Shown here one piece after another: positions 1 through 5,251 of a stretch of 5,340 bases of DNA. A model generated the notes under the pieces. The model was not told the origin of the DNA. It saw only the letters and a program-made list of their open reading frames with translations, and did not search any database. Position 1 is the first letter of the stretch, and every line of letters starts with the position of its first letter. The DNA is from JANNXY01 sp031409775 (GTDB taxonomy: Bacteria; Patescibacteriota; Minisyncoccia; Phycocordibacterales; CAIZIN01), in NCBI GenBank assembly GCA_031409775.1, contig JANNXY010000049.1, positions 1 to 5,340 on the forward strand. The letters run 5' to 3'. A program made the position numbers and the translations under genes.

Positions 1-92
1 ATTCTACGTAACTCGGCTTGAGTGTCTTCATTTAGAGAACGAAAGTCACGGTGAGACTTTACCCTTTTCAGGGTACTTTTTTTGTTTTTCAT
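1..92 (-). CDS. Transposase N-terminus, IS630-type likely (partial)
   Basis: An open minus-strand frame starts at an ATG at 92-90 and is still open at the left edge after 30 codons. The visible peptide begins with a lysine-rich stretch (MKNKKSTLKR) and ends RSLNEDTQAELRR. The segment S-L-x-x-x-T-Q-x-E-L-R-R resembles the beginning of the helix-turn-helix region of IS630-family transposases, where such a phrase precedes the first DNA-binding helix. Only the N-terminus is present, so no catalytic DDE residue can be checked. The start is supported by an extended -10 element (TGATATACT) ending 6 nt upstream and by the lack of any other start before the open frame. It could instead be another helix-turn-helix protein. 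The open frame is clear; the family is a resemblance judgement. Confidence 0.5.
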   Translation of the reverse strand, partial: MKNKKSTLKRVKSHRDFRSLNEDTQAELRR

Positions 93-98
93 TACTAA

Positions 99-107
99 AG
101 TATATCA
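99..107 (-). promoter_or_regulatory. Extended -10 promoter of the left transposase-like gene
   Basis: On the minus strand TG-A-TATACT lies at 107-99, with its last base 6 nt before the ATG at 92. No good -35 is seen at the expected distance; the sequence there is C-rich. Transcription would begin at or next to the start codon, so the mRNA would be leaderless. Confidence 0.5.
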
Positions 108-135
108 TAAGTGAGGGTATTTAGGGGGAGGGTTA

Positions 136-495
136 ATAACCACCGCTGAAGCTGAACAGCTTTTTGCGGATGTCCTGCTTTTCCTATATGTCTGTGCGAT
201 GCGGAAAAAGGGAGAGGAACTTACCCCAACTGCAGCAATCGACAATGGCTGGCATGAGTTTATCATGTTTGGTCTTGATTATGAGCGCTTCTGTCGGGGA
301 TCGTTCGGGGCGATGATTTATCATCAGCCCTTTACTCGTGCCGATAAAGCCAATGCACGAGGTCTGAAACAGGGAGTGTCACGAGATCGCGCAATTGCGC
401 TTATCGGGGAAGTCTCCTCAAACTGGAACGGTCCAGCGGGCCTCGACAGTGCATACGACTGCACTGGTGATTGTTGCCCGATTTACGGTGACTAG
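136..495 (+). CDS. GRDP-like (DUF1399 type) protein, 5' end cut by the insertion sequence
   Basis: Small soluble protein resembling the glycine-rich domain-containing-protein-like family (PF07173, formerly DUF1399), whose biochemical role is not established. The diagnostic stretch is I-D-N-G-W-H-E-F-I-M-F-x-x-D-Y-x-x-F-C followed by I-Y-H-Q-P. Counted from the first ATG (199) this gives D15, W18, H19, F21, C32 and H42. The C-terminus is cysteine-rich (DCTGDCCP). The first ATG is probably not the native start. The same frame is open back to 115, and 136-198 encodes ITTAEAEQLF then ADVLLFLYVCA, which matches the helix that precedes the W-H motif in this family. No ATG, GTG or TTG lies in that stretch, so the native start codon and promoter were probably lost to the adjacent insertion. 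Translation from 199 would give 98 aa lacking this helix. The gene may be a pseudogene. It ends at TAG 493-495, just before a strong terminator. Confidence 0.7.
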   Translation: MTTAEAEQLFADVLLFLYVCAMRKKGEELTPTAAIDNGWHEFIMFGLDYERFCRGSFGAMIYHQPFTRADKANARGLKQGVSRDRAIALIGEVSSNWNGPAGLDSAYDCTGDCCPIYGD

Positions 496-502
496 TTTCT
501 CT

Positions 503-548
503 GGCGCTGGTCGAGTTCAATTCTCGACCAGCGCCTTTTCTTTTATTT
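503..548 (+). terminator. Rho-independent terminator of the GRDP-like gene, with a T-loop-like hairpin
   Basis: A perfect 13-bp stem (503-515 with 523-535) closes a 7-nt loop TTCAATT and is followed by a T-rich tract at 536-548. It lies 7 nt after the TAG stop. The T tract overlaps the TAA stop codon of the convergent minus-strand gene (549-547). There is no T tract on the other side, so it is directional for the plus strand. The loop and its closing pair fit the tRNA T-arm consensus GTTCRANNC. Confidence 0.9.
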
Positions 549-1077
549 AAACAGAAATGATCTTCGCCTTAGAAATATCAAGAAGGCCTTTGTAAAATAC
601 GTGCGGAACGTTATGGTAAATTAAAGGCCTTCCTCCTGCATTTATTATCTTTTTGAAATAATCCTTTGTACTCTGTGGTATCAGATTATATTTATTTATT
701 ACATCTGAATTATAAGAAGTAAAATTTTCAGTTCTCATTTTATCTTTGTTTTCTGATTCCAAGTTAAGATAGACAATAGTATTCTCTTTAATTAAATCTT
801 CCGGAGTAATCTCGTATGAATTTATGGTAAATTCGGCCTTATAACCTATCTCAAGTAAAGCATTTTTTATATCTTTAGGATGAACTGGAGATAGGTGCAA
901 AACATCATTCCACAAGCAATTCAGTATTGGGATTCTTTGTTTGGTTATATGTTCTCGGCCTATATATTTACTGATATTTTGGGCATAAATTTCCGGCATT
1001 TTTTGAGCGAGCATATTTAATGGATAAAGAATACTCCCTTGCATATTTTTGGGAACCATATGATATAGGTATGTCAT
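547..1077 (-). CDS. Conserved hypothetical protein, 176 aa (YHMVP / LYPLN / WNDVLHLSPVHP motifs)
   Basis: I do not know a function for this protein. It has no signal peptide or membrane segment and is probably cytoplasmic. Striking, conserved-looking blocks are YHMVP (5-9), LYPLN (17-21), YIGRE (38-42), IPILNCLWNDVLHLSPVHP (49-67) and, near the C-terminus, PLIYHNVPHVFYKG (151-164) followed by LDISKAKIISV. I recall similar uncharacterised proteins in Firmicutes and other bacteria with the same order of blocks, so it looks like a complete single-domain member. The repeated Y-H-x-V-P phrase at both ends (H6 and H155, plus H61, H66 and H159) hints at a histidine-containing active or binding site, but this is speculation. 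The start is well supported: TTTACA-N17-TATGTT ends 7 nt before the ATG. Codon usage is markedly more AT-rich than in the PEP-CTERM gene upstream, and a terminator separates the two, so it is probably its own unit and possibly acquired. Confidence 0.75.
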   Translation of the reverse strand: MTYLYHMVPKNMQGSILYPLNMLAQKMPEIYAQNISKYIGREHITKQRIPILNCLWNDVLHLSPVHPKDIKNALLEIGYKAEFTINSYEITPEDLIKENTIVYLNLESENKDKMRTENFTSYNSDVINKYNLIPQSTKDYFKKIINAGGRPLIYHNVPHVFYKGLLDISKAKIISV

Positions 1078-1084
1078 GGTTTAA

Positions 1085-1113
1085 AACATAGCACGTATGC
1101 ATATTACTGTAAA
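1085..1113 (-). promoter_or_regulatory. Promoter of the 176-aa hypothetical gene
   Basis: On the minus strand TTTACA (1113-1108, five of six consensus) is followed after 17 nt by TATGTT (1090-1085), which carries an extended TGC just upstream. The -10 ends 7 nt before the ATG at 1077, so transcription would start on or beside the start codon. No Shine-Dalgarno sequence is present. It lies directly downstream of the terminator of the preceding gene. Confidence 0.65.
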
Positions 1114-1115
1114 TC

Positions 1116-1154
1116 AAAAACTAAAAATCCGCCCGGCACTAGATGTGCGGGCGG
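1116..1154 (-). terminator. Rho-independent terminator overlapping the stop of the PEP-CTERM gene
   Basis: On the minus strand a GC-rich stem pairs 1154-1149 with 1134-1129 and 1148-1145 with 1139-1136, with one bulged base (1135) and a 5-nt loop. It is followed by ATTTTTAGTTTTT. The TAG stop codon (1141-1139) sits in the loop and the first base of the 3' arm, so the last codons form the 5' half of the terminator. Confidence 0.85.
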
Positions 1155-1819
1155 CGGCGCTGTGACAACATTGTTATCACTGCACTAATGATCAAGACGG
1201 AGCTTGTGGGCTCTGGGACATTCACGAAGCCATCAATTTGAAAGCGTTGAAAGGTCTGATCCGAGGTGGTTTGGAGAATACCTCTAATTATGACATTTCC
1301 AGCTGGCAAATTACTGATATCAAGGCATCCATTGCCTACACCAAGTAGACTTGAAGCAACAGGGCTTGTGTTTGCTACACCATTCACTTCGGTGACCCAG
1401 CCACTGATCCCACCGTTACCTTCGGTATAAAACAAAAGGCTAAGGGTACTGAGATCAGTGTATGGTCGCGTCATTGTTCCAGACAGGGTTACCATCTGAC
1501 CTACATTGTTTGCCAAACTGAAGGTAAAGTTCTTTTCCTCCAATGACAATGTAAACGGTCTGGCACCTGCTCCCCAATTAATCACTGCAGTAGAGATTTG
1601 TGTGGTGCCGTTCCAATCCACGATGGCTGTATTGGGTCCACCAAAGAAATCTCTGTTGATTGCATCTGCAGTGACAACTTTTTTCTTGCCACTACGTGGT
1701 TGCCAGAAGTCTTCAACTGGTGAGATTCTGTATGTAATCGCCGAAGCGAATAAAGGTTGCGAAGACAGGCCCAAAACTAGGCCCATAATCGCGACTAACT
1801 GAACGATTTTGGTTTTCAT
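1139..1819 (-). CDS. Exported protein with C-terminal PEP-CTERM sorting signal, 226 aa
   Basis: Exported, probably surface-associated protein. The N-terminus is a classic signal peptide: K2/K4, a hydrophobic core at about residues 5-18, and an A-S-A site predicting cleavage after residue 27. The mature part is rich in short alternating hydrophobic stretches plus T, S, G and N, suggesting a beta-sandwich; I recognise no named domain. The C-terminus has V201-PEP (202-204), a short hydrophobic segment ending SAVITML, then the basic cluster RRR (221-223). That order is the PEP-CTERM signal, which is known to be processed by an exosortase at the cytoplasmic membrane in exopolysaccharide-producing Gram-negative bacteria. 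No exosortase is visible here. The chosen ATG is the only one that yields the whole signal peptide. The gene is divergent from the W-repeat gene and closed by its own terminator. Its presence beside Patescibacteria-like genes is unexpected and may reflect transfer. Confidence 0.8.
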   Translation of the reverse strand: MKTKIVQLVAIMGLVLGLSSQPLFASAITYRISPVEDFWQPRSGKKKVVTADAINRDFFGGPNTAIVDWNGTTQISTAVINWGAGARPFTLSLEEKNFTFSLANNVGQMVTLSGTMTRPYTDLSTLSLLFYTEGNGGISGWVTEVNGVANTSPVASSLLGVGNGCLDISNLPAGNVIIRGILQTTSDQTFQRFQIDGFVNVPEPTSSVLIISAVITMLSQRRRPHI

Positions 1820-1824
1820 TGTGC

Positions 1825-1853
1825 GGTATAGGATATTTCGGAGTTGCTGTTTC
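1825..1853 (-). promoter_or_regulatory. Possible promoter of the PEP-CTERM gene
   Basis: A weak -10, TATACC (1830-1825), ends 5 nt before the ATG at 1819, matching the spacing at the other genes here. The -35 at 17 nt spacing (GAAACA, 1853-1848) matches only at its last three bases. An alternative is a perfect TTGACA at 1890-1885 with a poor -10 (TAAGCT, 1867-1862), which would give a leader of about 36 nt without a visible ribosome binding site. I cannot decide between them. Confidence 0.35.
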
Positions 1854-1874
1854 TGACCTTTAGCTTACTACCCA

Positions 1875-1934
1875 TATATAGATTTGTCAAGTAGGTTATC
1901 CACATGTAGTATCGAACCTATAACCATCTATATA
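1875..1934. repeat. Inverted repeats in the divergent promoter region
   Basis: TATATAGAT (1875-1883) and ATCTATATA (1926-1934) form a perfect 9-bp inverted repeat. A second pair, GGTTAT (1894-1899) and ATAACC (1920-1925), is nested inside it and directly abuts the outer right arm. The outer left arm lies just downstream of the minus-strand TTGACA, and the right arm runs into the plus-strand -10 region. This placement would suit a shared operator, but the sequence is AT-rich and no regulator is identified. Confidence 0.45.
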
Positions 1935-1941
1935 CTATAAT
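1912..1941 (+). promoter_or_regulatory. Promoter of the W-repeat gene
   Basis: A perfect TATAAT (1936-1941) ends 6 nt before the ATG at 1948. The -35 is weak (TCGAAC at 1912-1917, 18 nt upstream, three of six). No Shine-Dalgarno sequence exists between the -10 and the ATG and there is no room for one, so the mRNA is probably leaderless. Confidence 0.65.
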
Positions 1942-1947
1942 ACTTAT

Positions 1948-3321
1948 ATGAAATATTTCACTACTTTTTGTTTATTTTTATCTATTGCTTTATTACCAAA
2001 CTTGGCGCATGCCGGACTGAGTGAAAATGTAAAAGGCTTTATGTGGTCTAACACAATAGGTTGGATTAGTCTTAATAGTATCAATTGTGATCCGGACGGA
2101 AATTTGATCTATAACGGTGCAGGGGATTGTCCAACAGGTGCAGTAGCTACATCAACATTAGATACAGATGGGTATGGTGTCAGTTTCGATGAGCTGACTG
2201 GTAACCTAGTTGGCTATGGATGGTCTCCAAATGTTGGGTGGGTTAAATTTGGTGGATTAGGCTCTTTTCCAACTGTTGCTGGATTTCCACCCTCTGGTAC
2301 AGTGGGTAGTAATGCTCGTGTCAATGATACTGGTACAACTGGAGTTTATACAGATGATTATATAGAAGGTTGGATTAAAGTCTGTGCTGTCTATGTATCA
2401 GGGTGCTCAGGTCAGTTTCTAGACGCACAATATACTGGTGGATGGGATGGATGGGTTAGTTTGACGGGTAACACCACAGATGGTGGCGATTACAAAGCCC
2501 TCATCGGCGGCAATGGAAAGCTTTGGGGAAGCAATATCGTAGGGTGGGTTGGATCCAATAGAATTGAAATTGATAGGGCTGTAGTGGCATGTACTTTGGG
2601 TGGTGTTCCACAGGCAACGCTTCCAAGTGGATATAAAGCTGTGGGAGGAATTTGTGTAGAAACTCAGTGTAACGATGGGATTGATAATGAACCAGTGGGT
2701 CCAACAAGAGATGGCTTGATTGATTTCGGTGCTGGTGCTGGCAGTGATCCAGGTTGTACTGAAATTGACGACGATGACGAAACCGACACAGTGGATCTAT
2801 GTCCAGCCATGGGTGGAATCCAGAATCCAGCACCGCCATTTAGCGAGACCTGCAGCACATTATTGCCATTAATTTGTCCATTAGTTCCACCACAGGAAAG
2901 AACGCAAAGCTGTACGGATAACTGTACAGGAGCTGTAACTCCAAAGACTTTTGCCTGCATCCCTGATACTAACCCCACCGTCTCCCTCAAAATCGGTCTA
3001 AGTACAGCAGCAAATCCTAATTTTGATAGTATTACAATTGCCAAGGATAAATCAGTAGCTGTCCGCTGGGAGGTGGGTAATTTCAAAGCTGCAGCAGATC
3101 CAACTCCTACTTCGTGCTCGCTTACCTCGATACCTAGTGGCGGCATAACTGGCAAGCCTAGTAATGCAGCGGTTACAACCGTGAGCGGAACTTCAGGAGC
3201 AATCGGAGGATTCGCAACTGCTGGAACCTACAAATTCATACTTTCTTGTAAGAACGGTGTTGCAGGAACCGATGTCAAAGACACCGTCCAAGCTGTGATC
3301 ATAGATACAAAGCCGATATAG
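1948..3321 (+). CDS. Secreted W-repeat protein with Ca-loop-like motif and C-terminal Ig-like domain, 457 aa
   Basis: Secreted or surface protein of unknown function. Residues 1-22 are a signal peptide with an AHA cleavage site. Residues 30-202 hold tryptophan repeats: GFMWSNTIGWISL (30-42), GYGWSPNVGWVKF (89-101), a degenerate GWIKV (141) and GGWDGWVSL (164-172), and GKLWGSNIVGWVG (190-202). Such G-x-x-W-S-x-x-(I/V)-G-W-(I/V) repeats are abundant in Parcubacteria exported proteins. Residues 241-281 contain C-N-D-G-I-D-N, then D-G-L-I-D, then D-P-G-C and an acidic run, an aspartate-rich and probably calcium-binding loop. Residues 284-337 are rich in cysteine and proline. Residues about 342-452 look like an Ig/PKD-type beta domain with a cysteine pair (C390, C434). 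No transmembrane or sorting segment is seen at the C-terminus. The start is fixed by the signal peptide and the TATAAT 6 nt upstream. The next gene follows in the same frame after 78 nt and may be cotranscribed. Confidence 0.8.
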   Translation: MKYFTTFCLFLSIALLPNLAHAGLSENVKGFMWSNTIGWISLNSINCDPDGNLIYNGAGDCPTGAVATSTLDTDGYGVSFDELTGNLVGYGWSPNVGWVKFGGLGSFPTVAGFPPSGTVGSNARVNDTGTTGVYTDDYIEGWIKVCAVYVSGCSGQFLDAQYTGGWDGWVSLTGNTTDGGDYKALIGGNGKLWGSNIVGWVGSNRIEIDRAVVACTLGGVPQATLPSGYKAVGGICVETQCNDGIDNEPVGPTRDGLIDFGAGAGSDPGCTEIDDDDETDTVDLCPAMGGIQNPAPPFSETCSTLLPLICPLVPPQERTQSCTDNCTGAVTPKTFACIPDTNPTVSLKIGLSTAANPNFDSITIAKDKSVAVRWEVGNFKAAADPTPTSCSLTSIPSGGITGKPSNAAVTTVSGTSGAIGGFATAGTYKFILSCKNGVAGTDVKDTVQAVIIDTKPI

Positions 3322-3399
3322 TTGGAATCCCAGGTTACATTGTTATTTTGTGACCAATATGGTTATATTAGGTGCATTAAACCTAAACCAATATCGGCT
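3311..3399 (+). promoter_or_regulatory. Structured leader directly before the SpvB-type start codon
   Basis: AGCCGATAT (3311-3319) can pair perfectly with ATATCGGCT (3391-3399). Pairing continues for three more bases (TGG 3323-3325 with CCA 3388-3390) across a 3-nt bulge. Inside lie two further hairpins: 3333-3339 with 3349-3355 (7 bp, one G-U wobble) and 3368-3373 with 3381-3386 (6 bp, 7-nt loop). Together they would form a three-way junction whose last base touches the ATG at 3400. The outer 5' arm lies in the end of the upstream coding region and includes the first base of its TAG stop. No known riboswitch family is recognised. Confidence 0.4.
3340..3369 (+). promoter_or_regulatory. Possible internal promoter for the SpvB-type gene
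   Basis: TTGTTA (3340-3345) and TATATT (3364-3369) are 18 nt apart, which would place a transcript start near 3376 and leave a leader of about 24 nt without a Shine-Dalgarno sequence. It sits inside the predicted leader structure. The gene could instead be read from the promoter at 1912-1941. Confidence 0.35.
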
Positions 3400-5226
3400 A
3401 TGAAGCAAATACTTACCAATTTCGTAGTGTTATCCGTCACATTCTCACTTGTAATCTCACCGATAGCTCCTGTGTTGCCAATATATGGCGTAGAAGCCGC
3501 CGAAGTAGGATACGCTCCCAAGCCTTCACCTGCCACTACGGTAGTTGATGGTATCGGTACTGCGCCCAAAGTCTCTGTGACTCAATCTTCGGCCGCAACT
3601 GCTGCCTCGAACCCTACAGATCCGAACAGTAAATACACTCTGCCATCCCAGGGTCATGTTGACGAAGCATCTGGAGCATTCCTCTGGTCACTGCCTATCA
3701 CTGTACCCGAGGGACGTGCTGGGATGACTCCATCTGTAAACCTCTCCTATGACAGCCGCAAGAACAATGTCACAAGCTACATAGCCAAAGGTTGGGAGCT
3801 CGACATCCCGTATATCCAGCGTGTGAACAAGCTCGGAGTAGACCTGATGTACGACAGAGCTGACTTCTCTAGCTCCATGCAGGGAGAATTGGTCAAACTC
3901 ACTCCTACTACAGCGACCAAACCAGAGCAAACAGGACTCTATGGTGCCAAGGCTGGTTACGGCCGCTATGAATACCGTGCCGATGGATCATGGGTTATGA
4001 CTGATACCGAAGGCATCACCTATATATATGGAGTAACATCCCGCGACCGGGAGCAGGCAGGATCAGGCACATCCAACATATCTATGTGGTACCTATCCAG
4101 TATGACCGACACTAGCGGCAACAAGATCGAATACATTTACGAGAAGGGTGACAATGGCCGCGTCTACCCCCGCGCTATCACTTATGGTGATGGGATGTAT
4201 AGGGTGACATTTGAATATAAATCAGCTTTAGATAAAGCGGGCTATTTACTCGGAACAACTCAAGATTTCGCAGCTGGACTTAGAGCAAAAGCAGATAGAA
4301 AGCTTAGCGCTATAGGTGTGATTGCTAGCTCTGATACTCGGCTTCGCTATGATATTACAAATGCTGCTTCTAACTCAAATATTTCTAGAATATCGATAAC
4401 GGGATCTGGTCTCAGTGATGCGTATGAATTTACTTACACTGCTGAATCTAACTTTACTTATGGACCGCTTGAAATAGGTAGGCACAATCAGAATCTGATT
4501 AGTTTACCCTTTGGCTATACGATTCCTCAGGCAACTATCAAATGGGATAGGTCTGTTGCAGGAAGCACGCGTTGGTATGGAAAGCTATCGAGCCAAGAAT
4601 TTATGCTAGAGAATCCAACATATATAGATCTGGATGGGGATGGCTGGAAAGAAAACATCCAAATTGGAACTAGTTCAAACATGTTTGTGTATGGATTTGC
4701 AGCGACGAACACAACCGTTGCCCTAAAGAGTAGTTGGGGAGTGCAGCTCGGAACATCAACGAAGCTTCTATTTGCAGATGTTACGAGTGATGGGAAGCCT
4801 GATTTGATCACAGCTCAAAATGAAACAGGTCTTAATGGAAAAGTTTATCGCAATACTGGAAGCTCGTTTACCTTGGATAATTCTATCAAGCTACCTACAG
4901 ATACATATGCAACTAGAATGTTTTTTTCTGATGTAAATGGAGACTCTAATCCAGATATTGTCTTCCTCAAAGCCGCTCCTGCAAGAATGGCAGTTTATTT
5001 ATCTAGCGGAAATGATTATAAGCTGGATCCAAAGTACACTACATTGGGTGGAACCTGGGTTGGCAATGATTTATATAGCTTCTTCAAAGATATAAATGGA
5101 GATGGTCTTGTGGACTTCATAAGAGATAAAGAAATTTTTCTAAATCGCAAAACCTATTTCGATTTTTCAGAAGATTACAGTGTATTAGGATCAACTCTGC
5201 TTAGGCCCCTTCCACCTATAACTTGA
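3400..5226 (+). CDS. Secreted SpvB/TcdB-type protein with FG-GAP repeats, 3'-truncated, 608 aa
   Basis: Exported protein of the SpvB/RHS-effector type. The ATG at 3400 is chosen because it begins a signal peptide (MKQILTNFVVLSVTF..., cleavage near VEAA, about residue 34). A TTG at 3322 would add 26 residues ahead of it. An alanine/threonine/proline-rich linker runs to about residue 78. The SpvB N-terminal domain covers about 81-275: L-P-S-Q-G ... P-E-G-R-A-G-M-T-P-S-V-N-L-S-Y, then K-G-W-E-L-D-I-P-x-I-Q-R. From about 408 there are four FG-GAP/VCBS-type calcium-loop repeats: DLDGDG (410-415), DVTSDG (460-465), DVNGDS (511-516) and DINGDG (563-568). Full relatives usually exceed 1000 residues and add RHS/YD repeats and a variable C-terminal domain; here the frame ends shortly after the fourth repeat (TLLRPLPPIT). 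The stop appears to lie within the next insertion sequence, so this is probably a truncated and perhaps inactive remnant. Arginine codon usage changes abruptly near 4200. Confidence 0.8.
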   Translation: MKQILTNFVVLSVTFSLVISPIAPVLPIYGVEAAEVGYAPKPSPATTVVDGIGTAPKVSVTQSSAATAASNPTDPNSKYTLPSQGHVDEASGAFLWSLPITVPEGRAGMTPSVNLSYDSRKNNVTSYIAKGWELDIPYIQRVNKLGVDLMYDRADFSSSMQGELVKLTPTTATKPEQTGLYGAKAGYGRYEYRADGSWVMTDTEGITYIYGVTSRDREQAGSGTSNISMWYLSSMTDTSGNKIEYIYEKGDNGRVYPRAITYGDGMYRVTFEYKSALDKAGYLLGTTQDFAAGLRAKADRKLSAIGVIASSDTRLRYDITNAASNSNISRISITGSGLSDAYEFTYTAESNFTYGPLEIGRHNQNLISLPFGYTIPQATIKWDRSVAGSTRWYGKLSSQEFMLENPTYIDLDGDGWKENIQIGTSSNMFVYGFAATNTTVALKSSWGVQLGTSTKLLFADVTSDGKPDLITAQNETGLNGKVYRNTGSSFTLDNSIKLPTDTYATRMFFSDVNGDSNPDIVFLKAAPARMAVYLSSGNDYKLDPKYTTLGGTWVGNDLYSFFKDINGDGLVDFIRDKEIFLNRKTYFDFSEDYSVLGSTLLRPLPPIT

Positions 5227-5251
5227 TACATCCTCCATCTATCTGTATACT
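5223..5251 (+). promoter_or_regulatory. Promoter of the right transposase-like gene
   Basis: TTGATA (5223-5228, five of six) and TATACT (5246-5251) are separated by 17 nt, and the -10 ends 6 nt before the ATG at 5258. This is a strong promoter and again predicts a leaderless mRNA. The -35 box contains the TGA stop codon (5224-5226) of the SpvB-type gene. Confidence 0.7.

Larger units (their letters stand above)
1..135 (-). mobile_element. End of an insertion sequence (probably IS630-like), running off the left edge
   Basis: This stretch holds the promoter and first 30 codons of a transposase-like gene pointing left, so it would be the transposase-proximal end of an element whose body lies outside the window. 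The outer boundary is inferred: to the right of about position 135 the plus-strand frame reads as a GRDP-like protein, while to its left the sequence no longer resembles that family. TA dinucleotides at 134-135 and 137-138 fit the TA target known for IS630 elements. The hexamer GAGGGT occurs at 113-118 and again at 128-133, a 15-bp spacing that could be subterminal transposase-binding repeats. The opposite inverted repeat is not visible, so family and exact end are unproven. Confidence 0.5.

Noticed and set aside
60..90. Terminator-like plus-strand hairpin (TACCCT-TTTC-AGGGTA plus T run)
   Set aside because: The T run is the complement of lysine codons at the start of the transposase-like gene and the stem is only 6 bp. 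Probably coincidental, though it could end antisense transcription.
1506..1802. 98-aa plus-strand open frame
   Set aside because: It lies wholly inside the PEP-CTERM gene on the other strand, has no promoter or ribosome binding site, and its peptide resembles nothing I recognise.
1885..1890. Perfect minus-strand TTGACA as the main -35 of the PEP-CTERM gene
   Set aside because: The only -10 at correct spacing (TAAGCT) is poor. I kept it as an alternative inside the promoter entry rather than as a separate feature.
2768..2791. GA-rich short repeat as a tandem repeat or CRISPR-like element
   Set aside because: It only encodes the acidic run D-D-D-D-E in the W-repeat protein. There is no regular repeat-spacer pattern anywhere in the window.
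2501..3155. Two overlapping minus-strand open frames (112 and 163 aa)
   Set aside because: Both are antisense to the W-repeat protein, which has a signal peptide, clear repeats and a promoter. Their residue composition (H, Q and P rich in one) is typical of antisense shadows.
3322..3399. TTG start at 3322 for the SpvB-type gene
   Set aside because: It would place 26 polar and mixed residues before an otherwise perfect signal peptide starting at the ATG at 3400.
3319..3402. Stop-codon readthrough or recoding joining the W-repeat and SpvB-type genes
   Set aside because: The two are in the same frame with only one TAG between them. However, the second has its own signal peptide, which would be buried in a fusion, and no known patescibacterial code reads TAG as sense.
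3363..4811. Minus-strand open frames of 68, 80 and 94 aa opposite the SpvB-type gene
   Set aside because: They are short, lack promoters or recognisable motifs, and lie opposite strong SpvB/FG-GAP coding sequence.
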